Assembly (NCBI GenBank): GCA_903873295.1
Contig: CAIQNV010000007.1
Coordinates: 1 to 35,144 of the forward strand
Direction: 5' to 3'
Length of the DNA: 35,144 nucleotides
DNA from: an uncultured Elusimicrobia bacterium
Lineage (GTDB): Bacteria > Elusimicrobiota > Elusimicrobia > Elusimicrobiales > UBA9959
Under the pieces are notes generated by a model. That model did not search any database and was not told where the DNA came from. It was given only the letters and a program-made list of their open reading frames with translations. The position numbers and the translations under genes were made by a program. This document shows, piece by piece, positions 23,599 to 31,157 of this stretch (its first letter is position 1; each line of letters begins with the position of its first letter).

Positions 23599-24327
23599 AT
23601 GTCTAAAATTCCGCAGGTCAAAGAATTCGGCGGGTTTCCCGTGGTGACGGCCGAAAAAATGAAGTACCTGGATAAGAAGGCCTCGATGGAGCACGGCCTG
23701 CCTTCGCACGTCCTTATGGAAAACGCTGGCCGCGCCGTGGCGCGGGCCGCGCTTGAATTCGCCGCGGTGGAACTGGGGAAACAGCCGGCTGACCTTAAAG
23801 TCGCGGTCTGCTGCGGCAAGGGCAATAACGGCGGGGACGGCCTGGCGGCCGCGCGCTATCTGCGGCAGGCCGGCGCGGAGGTAAAAGTTTTTATACTGCC
23901 GCCTAAAGAAACGGGCTACGGGGAGCTGGTGGTAAAAAATCTCGAAGCCGCCAAAGCCGCCGGAGTCCCGGTGGCGATGACGCGCAAAGAAGACCTGGAC
24001 GGCCTGGAGGCGGAATTCTCTTCCGCCCACCTCCTGCTGGACTCCCTGCTGGGCATAAGCGCGGTAGGCAAGCCGACAGGACCGGTCCGCCGGCTTATAC
24101 AACTGATGAATAAGAGCGGCCGCCCCATAATCGCCGTCGACCTGCCGTCCGGCCTCAGTCCCGACACCGGCCACCACAGCGGCGTGTATATTATGGCGAA
24201 GCTGACGCTGACGCTGGGCTTCGCTAAAACAGGGCTGATGGCCGCGCACGCCCAGAAAAACACCGGCGTAATAAAGGTGCTGCCTATAGGCTACCCGCAG
24301 GCGCTTATCGACGAGGCCGCCGCATGA
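23599..24327 (+). CDS. nnrE: NAD(P)H-hydrate epimerase (YjeF N-terminal domain)
   Basis: Repairs damaged NAD(P)H by interconverting the R and S hydrates so that the S-specific dehydratase can act. At 242 residues it holds only the epimerase domain, without the NnrD dehydratase domain found fused in E. coli YjeF. Visible motifs are VVTAEKMKYLDKKASMEHGLPSHVL, which is the usual N-terminal helix, MENAGRAVA, then VCCGKGNNGGDGLAAARYL for the nucleotide-binding loop, LLLDSLLGISAVG with the catalytic-type Asp, and IAVDLPSGLSPDTG. The dehydratase must be encoded elsewhere. An AAGGATAGAAGG ribosome region precedes the ATG. The stop overlaps the start of the receiver gene by ATGA, so these two are translationally coupled. 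Confidence 0.92.
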   Translation: MSKIPQVKEFGGFPVVTAEKMKYLDKKASMEHGLPSHVLMENAGRAVARAALEFAAVELGKQPADLKVAVCCGKGNNGGDGLAAARYLRQAGAEVKVFILPPKETGYGELVVKNLEAAKAAGVPVAMTRKEDLDGLEAEFSSAHLLLDSLLGISAVGKPTGPVRRLIQLMNKSGRPIIAVDLPSGLSPDTGHHSGVYIMAKLTLTLGFAKTGLMAAHAQKNTGVIKVLPIGYPQALIDEAAA

Positions 24328-24737
24328 ACATAATTATCGCCGACGACGACCAGAACCTGCTGGCCATGCTGGTTCCCTACCTGGAGCACGAGGGACATAA
24401 AATAATATTGGCCGCCAACGGGACGGAGCTCCTTAAAAAAGTTAAAGAGACCCGCGCCGACCTTATAATCTCGGATATAAATATGCCCGGCTTCGACGGG
24501 ATAGAGCTATACAAAAAGACCCGGGCCATGCCGGAATACGCCGCCGCGCCCTTTATCCTCTGGAGCGGGCTGGAAATTGAAAAGGGGCGCGCCCTGGCCG
24601 GCGGGGACCCCAAGCTGCGGTTCCTTAAAAAGCCTTTCAGCCTTGCCGTCCTGCGCAAGGCTATCGACGAGGTCACCGACCTTCCCTTCTTCGGCGATTA
24701 CGATCGCCCCGGCGGCAAGCCCGGGCTTAAAATTTAA
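24324..24737 (+). CDS. Stand-alone response regulator receiver domain (137 aa)
   Basis: A single CheY-like receiver with no output domain. The acidic pocket is ADDD (6-9). The phosphorylated Asp is D51 in LIISDINMPGFDG. The switch position is LWSG, and the conserved Lys lies in FLKKPFS. It ends in a short charged tail (FFGDYDRPGGKPGLKI). No kinase is adjacent; the gene lies between nnrE, which it overlaps (ATGA), and the GH13 gene, 16 nt downstream. It may act by protein contact, for example on a kinase or chemotaxis-like complex. The link to the metabolic neighbours is unexplained. The domain call is certain, the role is not. Confidence 0.88.
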   Translation: MNIIIADDDQNLLAMLVPYLEHEGHKIILAANGTELLKKVKETRADLIISDINMPGFDGIELYKKTRAMPEYAAAPFILWSGLEIEKGRALAGGDPKLRFLKKPFSLAVLRKAIDEVTDLPFFGDYDRPGGKPGLKI

Positions 24738-24753
24738 CACTGACAGGAGAACT

Positions 24754-26559
24754 ATGCGACCCTTCAACGACAGCGTCCTTTATTTCGCGGTGGTGGACAG
24801 GTTTTTCAACGGAAATACCGGCAACGACAAGGGGTTCAATTCCGCCTCTTTCGACGCCACCCGCTCGGACTGGTACAAGTACTGGGGGGGCGACCTCAAC
24901 GGCGTGATCGATAAACTGGATTATCTGAAGGAACTGGGCTGCTCCGCCGTGTGGCTGACGCCGCTGTTCGACCAGGCGGACGGCCTGGTCGACGTAGAGG
25001 GGCGCGGGATGGCCGCCTACCACGGCTACTGGGCCAAGGATTTTAAGCGGCTTGACGAACATCTGGCGGGTTCGCCGGAGGACGTGCGCGTCTTCGCCTC
25101 GAACGACACCGTGGTGGACCGCCTTGTAAAGTCCATGCATGAAAAAAACATGCGCCTGGTGCTCGATATTGTCTGCAATCATTCCAGTCCCGCCCAGCGC
25201 CCCGACATGGGCGGCAGGCCCAATAAGGGGGAGCTGTACGACGACGGGAAGCTGCTGACCTCCTATAATGACGATAAGCTCGGCTGGTATCACCGCAACG
25301 GCGGCGTGAGCGACTGGAACAATAAGGGGCAGGTGGAGAACAGCGAACTCTGCGGCCTGGCCGATTTTAACGAGTCTCGTATCGGCTACCGCACTTACAT
25401 AAAAGACGCTATGAAGATGTGGCTCGACAAGGGGGCGGACGCCTTCCGCGTCGACACCGTGAAGCATATGCCGCTCTGGTTCTGGCAGGAGTTCGTGTCG
25501 GACATGGTGTTCCACCGGCCGGACCTTTTCGTTTTCGGAGAGTGGTTCCAGGGCGGCTGCTACGACGAGCTGTCGGTAGAGTTCATCAATAAGAGCGGGA
25601 TGGGCATGCTGGACTTCGCCCTGCAGCGCGGGCTTGAAGACTGCCTGGCCCGCGGGGCGGGGCCCGGGTTCGAGCTCGTGCACAATGTTTTCGGGAAGGA
25701 CTCGGTCTTTGACGACTGCCGCCACCTGGTGACCTTTCTTGACAACCACGACATGCCGCGCTTTATGTCGGCCGGCGCGACGCCGGCGCGGGTGGATATG
25801 GCGCTGGCCCTTATCCTGACCTGCCGCGGCACGCCCTGTATTTATTACGGCACCGAGCAGTACCTGCACAACGACACCAACGGCGGCGCGGACCCCTACA
25901 ACAGGCCCATGATGGAGAGCTGGGATACTTCCACCCCGGCGTTCCGCCTCGTGAAAAAACTGGCGGCCGTGCGCAGGGAAAACGCGGCCGTGCAGAGCGG
26001 CAGCCACAGGAAGAAATACCTGTCGGCTGACGTTTACGCCTATACCCGCGTTTACCGCGGCAGCTGCTGCCTGGCGGTCTTCAACCGCGGCGCGGAAACC
26101 TCCATCGATCTTGAAACTATCGAGCTGCCGGACGGCGTATACAAGGATGTCCTTTCGGAGCGCGCCGTGTCGGTAAAAGATAACCGCCTGAAGGGGCTCA
26201 GTCTGCCGCGCGACAGCTCTTTTGTGCTCTCTTATTGCGCTCCCGCGCGCGAGAGGGCAGGGATGGAAATTTCATTTTTGCTCAACGGCTTCAGCACGGT
26301 CTACGGCCAGCGCGTGAAAGTGACGGGCAACTGCCCGGAACTCGGGAACTGGGACCTGGAAAAGGCCTTTCCGCTGGAATATATAAATGAAAATCTGTGG
26401 ATGGGCCGTTTGCCGGTAAAAGAAAGCGCCGGCCGGGCTATAACCTACAAGTTCGTGGTTGAAGGGGCGAAAGACGGCGCGCTTTACGAAAACCGCCCCG
26501 CTCATTTCCGCCTCCTCCCCGCCGAAGGCGCCCTGGAGCTGCAGCACCGCTGGAGCTGA
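24754..26559 (+). CDS. GH13 alpha-amylase/CGTase-like enzyme with C-terminal CBM20 (601 aa)
   Basis: Hydrolyses or transfers alpha-1,4-glucan chains. GH13 regions are complete: I, LDIVCNHS (D138, N142, H143); II, FRVDTVKHM with nucleophile D234 and K237-H238; III, FGEWF with acid/base E263; IV, FLDNHD with H332 and D333. The V-K-H form of region II and the opening SVLYFAVVDRFFNG are like cyclodextrin glucanotransferases and maltogenic amylases. A C-terminal starch-binding CBM20 (about 510-601) has FLLNGFSTVYGQRVKVTGN, LGNWDLEKA and YKFVVEG. There is no signal peptide, so it should act on internal glycogen or maltodextrin. The start at 24754 has an AGGAGA ribosome site; the frame is open further up inside the receiver gene but without support. 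Confidence 0.9.
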   Translation: MRPFNDSVLYFAVVDRFFNGNTGNDKGFNSASFDATRSDWYKYWGGDLNGVIDKLDYLKELGCSAVWLTPLFDQADGLVDVEGRGMAAYHGYWAKDFKRLDEHLAGSPEDVRVFASNDTVVDRLVKSMHEKNMRLVLDIVCNHSSPAQRPDMGGRPNKGELYDDGKLLTSYNDDKLGWYHRNGGVSDWNNKGQVENSELCGLADFNESRIGYRTYIKDAMKMWLDKGADAFRVDTVKHMPLWFWQEFVSDMVFHRPDLFVFGEWFQGGCYDELSVEFINKSGMGMLDFALQRGLEDCLARGAGPGFELVHNVFGKDSVFDDCRHLVTFLDNHDMPRFMSAGATPARVDMALALILTCRGTPCIYYGTEQYLHNDTNGGADPYNRPMMESWDTSTPAFRLVKKLAAVRRENAAVQSGSHRKKYLSADVYAYTRVYRGSCCLAVFNRGAETSIDLETIELPDGVYKDVLSERAVSVKDNRLKGLSLPRDSSFVLSYCAPARERAGMEISFLLNGFSTVYGQRVKVTGNCPELGNWDLEKAFPLEYINENLWMGRLPVKESAGRAITYKFVVEGAKDGALYENRPAHFRLLPAEGALELQHRWS

Positions 26560-26574
26560 GCCAAAAGGCGATTG

Positions 26575-26652
26575 AAAAGGAGGCAGGCACCTTTTTGCGT
26601 CTTTTTGGCCTTTTTTGGGCTAAAAATATCAAAAAGGTGCCTGCCTCCTTTT
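26575..26652. repeat. REP-like 23-nt perfect inverted repeat between convergent genes
   Basis: A 23-nt arm (26575-26597, core GGAGGCAGGCACCTTTTT) has its exact complement at 26630-26652. The 32-nt interval can pair further, with G-U pairs, through CTTTTTGGCC and GGGCTAAAAA, leaving a 6-nt loop. It lies between the converging GH13 and tilS genes and may serve as a two-way terminator. The right arm encodes the last seven residues of TilS (KRRQAPF) and the stop. The form suggests a second REP/MITE-type family. Confidence 0.8.
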
Positions 26653-27396
26653 AGCTAATGCTCGGGAGAGTTTTTCGGAGAGTTCACACAGGTGTTCGCG
26701 CAGGCGGGGCTGTTTCTTGAGCATCAGGGGCAGAAGGGTTTTGCGTATCCAGTTGCGGGTGTAATACTCGTCGTCGTTCGTGTGGTCCTTCCTGGACGGC
26801 AGGGCATTGGCTTTTAAATAAACTTCTATCTCGCTTCTTGAAACGGCCAGCAGCGGCCTTATCAGGCTCACGCGGTTTTTCCCTTTCGCGCACAGGGGCC
26901 GCTTAACGGGAATGCCAAGCAGACCCTTCGGCTCCGTGCCGCGCAATAAATTCAAAAGGATAGTCTCGGCGTGATCGTCGGAATGATGCGCGGTGGCTAC
27001 CAGGCCGCATTTTTTCTTTAAAGCGGTTTCCGAGAGCAGTCTGTAGCGGGCGTTCCTGGCGGCGTGTTCTATGCTTGTGCCGGTTTTTTTCGCCAGGGCC
27101 CGTATATCCGCCGAGAGAATGACGGTTTCTATGCCGTATTCCGCCCCCGCTCTTTTAACGAAAGCGGCGTCCGCGTCGGCAAGCCGCCCGCGCAGCGTGT
27201 GGTTAATGTGGCAGATATAAAGTTTTAAACGGTGCGAGCGCGCCTGGCCCGCGAAGAAATCCAGCATGACCGCGGAATCCGGCCCGCCCGAAACGGCCAG
27301 CAGTATGGAATCGCCGTCTGAGAAAAGACGCCGCGCCCTGGCGTGAGCCAGGACGCGGTTCCAAAGGCTCAGGGTAACCGCCTTCCTGTTATGCAT
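26629..27396 (-). CDS. tilS: tRNA(Ile)-lysidine synthetase, short form
   Basis: Attaches lysine to C34 of the CAU-anticodon tRNA(Ile), using ATP. The PP-loop is SGGPDS (36-41). Further family motifs are CHINHTLRG, SIEHAARNARYRLL, VATAHHSDDHAETILLNLLRG, LIRPLL and NDDEYYTRNWIRKTLLPLM. At 255 residues it covers the N-terminal catalytic domain and a little of the linker. The E. coli enzyme is over 430 residues and the short Aquifex form about 310, so the C-terminal part is reduced or lost. The final KRRQAPF and the stop are encoded by one arm of a palindromic repeat, which suggests that repeat insertion cut the original end. It lies 26 nt after a receiver gene on the same strand. Confidence 0.9.
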   Translation of the reverse strand: MHNRKAVTLSLWNRVLAHARARRLFSDGDSILLAVSGGPDSAVMLDFFAGQARSHRLKLYICHINHTLRGRLADADAAFVKRAGAEYGIETVILSADIRALAKKTGTSIEHAARNARYRLLSETALKKKCGLVATAHHSDDHAETILLNLLRGTEPKGLLGIPVKRPLCAKGKNRVSLIRPLLAVSRSEIEVYLKANALPSRKDHTNDDEYYTRNWIRKTLLPLMLKKQPRLREHLCELSEKLSRALAKRRQAPF

Positions 27397-27422
27397 GGTT
27401 AATTTTTTCGGCCCCTGGACGG

Positions 27423-27815
27423 TCAGACGAACTTCTCGGCCCGGCGGAGCAGGGTTTCAACTCGGGCCCGCAGTTCCTGCGGAGAGAAGGGCTTGGTCAT
27501 ATAGTCGTCGGCGCCCAGGTCCAGGCCTTCGGCCTGATCGGTAACCCGGGTTTTGCCGCTCAGGATGAGTACGGGGAGGAGCTTGAGCTTGGGAGAATCC
27601 TTCAATTTTCTGAAAATGTGCACGCTGTCCCCGTCGGGGAGCATCCGGTCCATAATTATTATGTCGAAGGCTTCCTTGTCCAGCAGTTCCTCCGTTTCCT
27701 TGATGGAGCCGGCGGTGGAAATTTGGACGTCGCGGCTTTTCAGTATCTTCGCCACCAGCCTGGCTACAATAGCCTCGTCCTCTACAATGAGTATCCGCTT
27801 GGCTTTCTGCTTCAT
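27423..27815 (-). CDS. Stand-alone response regulator receiver domain (130 aa)
   Basis: A CheY-like single receiver. RILIVEDE (7-14) provides the acidic pocket, D56 in IIIMDRMLPDGDS the phosphorylation site, ILSGKT the switch and GADDYMTKPFSPQEL the conserved Lys with alpha5. No DNA-binding domain follows. AAGGA lies 7 nt before the ATG. It is divergent from the PhoB-like gene, with 110 nt between, and lies just upstream of tilS on the same strand. No kinase neighbour on its strand is visible. The two kinases of the phosphate locus, one of which has lost its regulator, are possible phosphodonors; that is speculation. Confidence 0.87.
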   Translation of the reverse strand: MKQKAKRILIVEDEAIVARLVAKILKSRDVQISTAGSIKETEELLDKEAFDIIIMDRMLPDGDSVHIFRKLKDSPKLKLLPVLILSGKTRVTDQAEGLDLGADDYMTKPFSPQELRARVETLLRRAEKFV

Positions 27816-27869
27816 ATGTTTCCTTTTATTCTAGGGTATTAATACCATTAATCCCGCCACCCCTACAAC

Positions 27870-27925
27870 CCTTTTATCAAACCTTTTATCAAAACAGGGT
27901 GTTTTAGGTTTGCTATTATATTTCC
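27870..27925 (+). promoter_or_regulatory. Promoter region of the phoB-like gene with 12-nt tandem repeat
   Basis: CCTTTTATCAAA occurs twice in direct contact (27870-27881 and 27882-27893). An extended -10 box TGCTATTAT (27911-27919) ends 6 nt before the ATG at 27926, with no ribosome site, so the mRNA is probably leaderless. The tandem repeat has the form of a direct-repeat site for an OmpR/PhoB-type regulator, perhaps autoregulation; it is 20 nt from the -10 box. Confidence 0.5.
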
Positions 27926-28627
27926 ATGAACGAGAAGATACTTATTGTTGAGGATGAAAAGGATATAGCCAGGATGCTGGACTATAACCTAAAAAAGGAG
28001 GGCTACCGCACCGTGCTGGCGCATGAGGGGTCCTCCGCGCCGCTGCTGGCCGCAAAAGAGCGCCCTCAACTGATACTGCTGGACCTGATGCTGCCCGGCC
28101 TGGACGGGCTGGAGGTCTGCCGCCGCATCAAGATGGACGCGAAGACCGCCTCTATCCCGATAATAATGCTTACCGCCAAGGGCGAAGAGTCGGATAAAGT
28201 AGTCGGACTTGAGATGGGCGCCGATGATTACGTTACAAAACCGTTCAGTATTAAGGAACTTATATCGCGGGTGAAAGCCGTGCTGAGGCGGGCGGCCGTC
28301 TGCGGCGAGGCCCTTGAATTTTACAGAGCTGGCGACCTTGAACTTGATTGCTCGCGTGTGCTGGCGCTGGTTAAAGGAAAGCCGGCGGACCTTACCGCCC
28401 GCGAATTTGAGCTTTTAAAAGCCCTGATGGCCGCCGGGGGGAGAATGCAGTCGCGCGCGGCCCTGCTGGAGAAGGCCTGGGGGCTGGACGCCTCTCTTGA
28501 GGTGGAGACCCGCACCGTGGACGTGCATATAGGCACGCTGCGCAAAAAACTCGGCGCGGAGGGCCGCCGCTTAGTGACCGTAAAAAACTACGGCTACAGG
28601 TTCGAGGCGGGAAACAGCCCTAAATGA
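27926..28627 (+). CDS. phoB: PhoB-like OmpR-family response regulator
   Basis: A DNA-binding regulator of 233 residues. The receiver has ILIVEDEKD, phosphorylated D53 in LILLDLMLPGLDG, IIMLTAKGEE and GADDYVTKPFS. The C-terminal winged helix (about 135-230) shows DLTAREFELLKALMAAGG, the transactivation/recognition segment LLEKAWG and EVETRTVDVHIGTLRKKLG, then VTVKNYGYRFE, the standard PhoB order. It overlaps the kinase gene by ATGA. A phosphate role is inferred from the PAS-type PhoR-like kinase behind it and from the porin and PstS genes downstream. Its DNA was duplicated; a decayed copy lies at 31044-31157. Confidence 0.88.
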   Translation: MNEKILIVEDEKDIARMLDYNLKKEGYRTVLAHEGSSAPLLAAKERPQLILLDLMLPGLDGLEVCRRIKMDAKTASIPIIMLTAKGEESDKVVGLEMGADDYVTKPFSIKELISRVKAVLRRAAVCGEALEFYRAGDLELDCSRVLALVKGKPADLTAREFELLKALMAAGGRMQSRAALLEKAWGLDASLEVETRTVDVHIGTLRKKLGAEGRRLVTVKNYGYRFEAGNSPK

Positions 28628-30399
28628 AATTCTTTTCTACGCTTAAATTCCGGGTTCTGGTTTCGTATGTGCTGGTGGTGCTGTTCGCTCTGGCCGTCAC
28701 CGCATTTTTTCTTGACAGCTTTCTTGAAAGGCAGGCGCTTGACGACCTGCGCGGCTCTATGGGCACGCAGGCCCGGCTGATCGCGGTCCAGCTGGACGCT
28801 GCGCGGCTTATCAAAGAAGACACCGTTGATATTGACGCTCTTGTTAAGAAGCTGGCCAGTAATACCAGCTCCAGAATAACCGTGATTTCCGCCTCAGGGA
28901 GAGTGCTGGGAGATTCTAATCTGCCCTACCCGTTAATGCTCAGGATGGAAAATCATCTTGGCAGGCTAGAGATAAGACAGGCGGGCGGCCGGGACGCCGT
29001 CAGCGTCGTCAGGCGGTCCGGCACCCTTAACGAGGAGATGCTTTACCTTGCCGTTCAGGTGAGAGACGGCGCGCGCCTGGCCGGTTTTGTGCGGTTGTCT
29101 ATGCCTTATCAAGGTGTTCAGCGCATGCTTTCAGAGCTGCGCCGCACCGTGGAATTCAGCTTCGCACTTTCGGCCCTTTTTGCCCTGGCCGTGGGCTGGC
29201 TTGTGGTTTTGTTCATAGGCAGGCAGTTCGGGGAAATAATGACGGGCTCAAAGCGCTTCGCCGAAGGCGATTTCGGCTATCGTATCCCGGTCGGGTCGTC
29301 AGGTGAACTAGGAAGACTTTCAGGGACCCTTAATTACATGGCCGGCGAGATCGGCGCAAAAATCCGAGAGGCCGAACTGCGCCGGCTGGAACTGGAGGCG
29401 GCTTTCCGCGACATGTCCGAGGCCATCGTGGTTACCGACGGCGGCGGTATTATTACGCGCCTGAACCCGCAGGCGCGCCGGCTTATGGGCGTGCGGGGGT
29501 TTGACGCCGAGGGTATGCGCCTGTCCGGCATGCCCGCCGGGCCGGAGTTGTCTTCCGCGGCTATTAAGGCGCTTTCCAGCGGTTTTCCCGTTTCTTTTGA
29601 GATAGAACCGGCGGCCGCTCCGGATACTGTTTTAAGCATAAGCGCGGCCCCCATAGTGGAGAACGGGGTTATAGGCGGCTGCGTGCTGGTGGCCAGGGAT
29701 ATTACCGGGCCGCGTAAGCTTGAGGCCATGCGGCGGGACTTTGTGGCCAATGTTTCGCATGAGCTTAAAACCCCTCTTACCGCCATCAGGGGCTGCGCCG
29801 AAACCCTGCTTAATGGTGCGCTCGAAGACCGGGAACACGGTCCCGGTTTCGCCCGCAGCATACACGAACAGGCGGTGCGGCTGGATAACTTGGTAAACGA
29901 TCTGCTCAAGATCTCTTATGCCGAATCCGGCCGGGCTGTCCTTGAAAAGGCGCCCGTGAATTTAAAACCTCTTGCGGAGGAGATCGTCGTTGAGCTGGCC
30001 GCCATCCTGGAGAAAAAGCATATCAAGCTGCTAAACCTTGTTCCGGAAAACTTTTTGGTGAACGCCGATAAGGACAAGCTTTCGCAGGTTCTTATAAATC
30101 TGGTGGAGAACGCCGCCAAATACAACAGGGAAGGCGGGGAGATTAAAATTTTAACGGAAAAAGAGGACGGCGCGGTTAAAGTTGCGGTGGCGGATAACGG
30201 CCCTGGCATACCTGAAGCTCACCTGCCGAGGATCTTCGAGCGGTTTTACCGCGTCGACAAAGCCCGCTCCCGTGAAATGGGCGGCACCGGCCTGGGGCTA
30301 TCCATCGTTAAACACCTCGTCGAACTGCACGGCGGCAGTATCGGCGTTGAAAGCGCCGAGGGCCGCGGCTCAACGTTCTGGTTCACCCTCCCGGGATAA
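28624..30399 (+). CDS. phoR: PhoR-like sensor histidine kinase, copy 1
   Basis: A membrane kinase of 591 residues. Membrane segment 1 (about 10-30), an extracytoplasmic sensor of about 140 residues, membrane segment 2 (about 178-200), HAMP ([15 protein letters not shown]), PAS ([19 protein letters not shown]), then HisKA with phosphorylated H379 in [18 protein letters not shown]. The ATPase part has [12 protein letters not shown] (N box), VADNGPGIP (G1), [27 protein letters not shown] (F and G2, given as 20-plus residues in two motifs) and a final WFTLPG. Full sensor plus PAS matches the long PhoR type. It is coupled to phoB by a 4-nt overlap. It is closely similar to the kinase at 31157, especially over the last 55 residues. 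Confidence 0.9.
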   Translation: MKFFSTLKFRVLVSYVLVVLFALAVTAFFLDSFLERQALDDLRGSMGTQARLIAVQLDAARLIKEDTVDIDALVKKLASNTSSRITVISASGRVLGDSNLPYPLMLRMENHLGRLEIRQAGGRDAVSVVRRSGTLNEEMLYLAVQVRDGARLAGFVRLSMPYQGVQRMLSELRRTVEFSFALSALFALAVGWLVVLFIGRQFGEIMTGSKRFAEGDFGYRIPVGSSGELGRLSGTLNYMAGEIGAKIREAELRRLELEAAFRDMSEAIVVTDGGGIITRLNPQARRLMGVRGFDAEGMRLSGMPAGPELSSAAIKALSSGFPVSFEIEPAAAPDTVLSISAAPIVENGVIGGCVLVARDITGPRKLEAMRRDFVANVSHELKTPLTAIRGCAETLLNGALEDREHGPGFARSIHEQAVRLDNLVNDLLKISYAESGRAVLEKAPVNLKPLAEEIVVELAAILEKKHIKLLNLVPENFLVNADKDKLSQVLINLVENAAKYNREGGEIKILTEKEDGAVKVAVADNGPGIPEAHLPRIFERFYRVDKARSREMGGTGLGLSIVKHLVELHGGSIGVESAEGRGSTFWFTLPG

Positions 30400-30479
30400 G
30401 CGTCCCAGTATTGAAACTCCGACTTCCTAACGTCAGCATCCCTGCGCGCTGGCACGTCTTTTATTTACACACATTTTAC

Positions 30480-30523
30480 TTTCCCTTAATACCGGCTTTA
30501 AATGGTTTTCTTAAACTATAGTC
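30480..30523 (+). promoter_or_regulatory. Candidate Pho-box promoter, duplicated copy before the chimeric porin ORF
   Basis: Half-sites TTTCCCTTAAT and CCGGCTTTAAA (30492-30502) are followed after 9 nt by TAAACT (30512-30517) and then, 6 nt later, the ATG. The same layout with high identity precedes the full porin at 32979, so the promoter was duplicated with the gene. Spacing of the repeats from the -10 box is like that of PhoB sites, which replace a -35 box. No ribosome site. Confidence 0.45.
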
Positions 30524-30958
30524 ATGAAACCTAATAAAACCATGTTAACCATGTTGTTTTTCGCGGCGGCCGTGCCCGCCCGCGCCGGAAAACTGGATAT
30601 CCTGCTTGACCGGTTTGTGAAAAAAAGCGTGATCGATCCCGGTGGGGCCCGGAAGATAAGGATAGGCACGCAGCGGTGCTGCGCTCCCCGGCCGGCATAT
30701 TCGCCTACAAGCGGAAGCGCTGTTCCCGGGAGCAGCGGAGCGGAGTTCACTGACGAAGAATTGAAGGCAGCTTTCGATTGCCTTGACGACCTGCGTGCCA
30801 GCGGAATTACAAATATGCCCGGCGCCAGATCGCCCCTGATAAGGGAATTAGGCTGGGACAAGCATAAAACAGCGCAGGCGCTCACGCTATGGAGGAGAAC
30901 CCTCAATAATTCCGGTATGGAAGAACGGGTTACGGCAGCTCTGAATATGGCCGGGTAG
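30524..30958 (+). CDS. Chimeric ORF: porin N-terminus joined to an unrelated helical segment (144 aa)
   Basis: Residues 1-50 match the first 50 of the porin at 32979 in about 35 positions, including the signal peptide (VPARA-G) and KLDILLDRFVKKSV. After GTQ the sequences diverge completely. The beta-barrel is absent. A low-complexity Pro/Ser stretch follows, then a helical domain EFTDEELKAAFDCLDDLRASG, read in two parts, with LGWDKHKTAQALTLW, whose form recalls small cytoplasmic helical proteins of unknown role. It may be a decayed porin copy fused by recombination to foreign sequence, or a new exported protein. It keeps a promoter like that of the true porin. I regard it as probably a degraded duplicate, but the frame is intact. 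Confidence 0.55.
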   Translation: MKPNKTMLTMLFFAAAVPARAGKLDILLDRFVKKSVIDPGGARKIRIGTQRCCAPRPAYSPTSGSAVPGSSGAEFTDEELKAAFDCLDDLRASGITNMPGARSPLIRELGWDKHKTAQALTLWRRTLNNSGMEERVTAALNMAG

Positions 30959-31043
30959 AGCGGTGGCTGGATAAATTAAATCGGGGCTTTATTCTGGATT
31001 TGGCCGGTTTCCGGTGTAGTCTGTTCCCTATCCGGCTGTGGCT

Positions 31044-31157
31044 GATTCCGGTAAAGATGGAAAAGACATAGCACGGATGATTGAGTATAATCTTAAAAAG
31101 GTTAAGGGACTTGGGCCTGGCGATGATGATTCCGGCAGTCGTTTTGAAAAACACTAA
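31044..31157 (+). pseudogene. Remnant of a duplicated PhoB-like regulator gene
   Basis: The frame read from 31056 gives DGKDIARMIEYNLKK, matching EDEKDIARMLDYNLKK near the start of the regulator at 27926; 36 of 46 bases agree over that stretch. It then jumps to GLGPGDDDSG, resembling GLEMGADDY from mid-receiver, and ends SRFEKH before TAA, like the [10 protein letters not shown] end of the regulator. The stop overlaps the ATG of the second kinase (TAATG), as the true regulator overlaps the first. Large internal deletions removed the phosphorylation site and the DNA-binding domain, so it cannot work as a regulator. No start codon or ribosome site is evident. Confidence 0.75.

Noticed and set aside
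24577-24753. Upstream in-frame extension of the GH13 gene.
   Set aside because: It lies over the receiver gene, has no family similarity, and the ATG at 24754 has a good ribosome site and the normal GH13 start.
24727-26007. Open frame of 426 codons on the minus strand.
   Set aside because: It is antisense to the GH13 gene with all catalytic regions; no motif in the antisense product.
30512-30522. TATAGT (30517-30522) as the -10 box of the chimeric ORF.
   Set aside because: It would start transcription inside the ORF. TAAACT at 30512 keeps the spacing seen before the porin at 32979.
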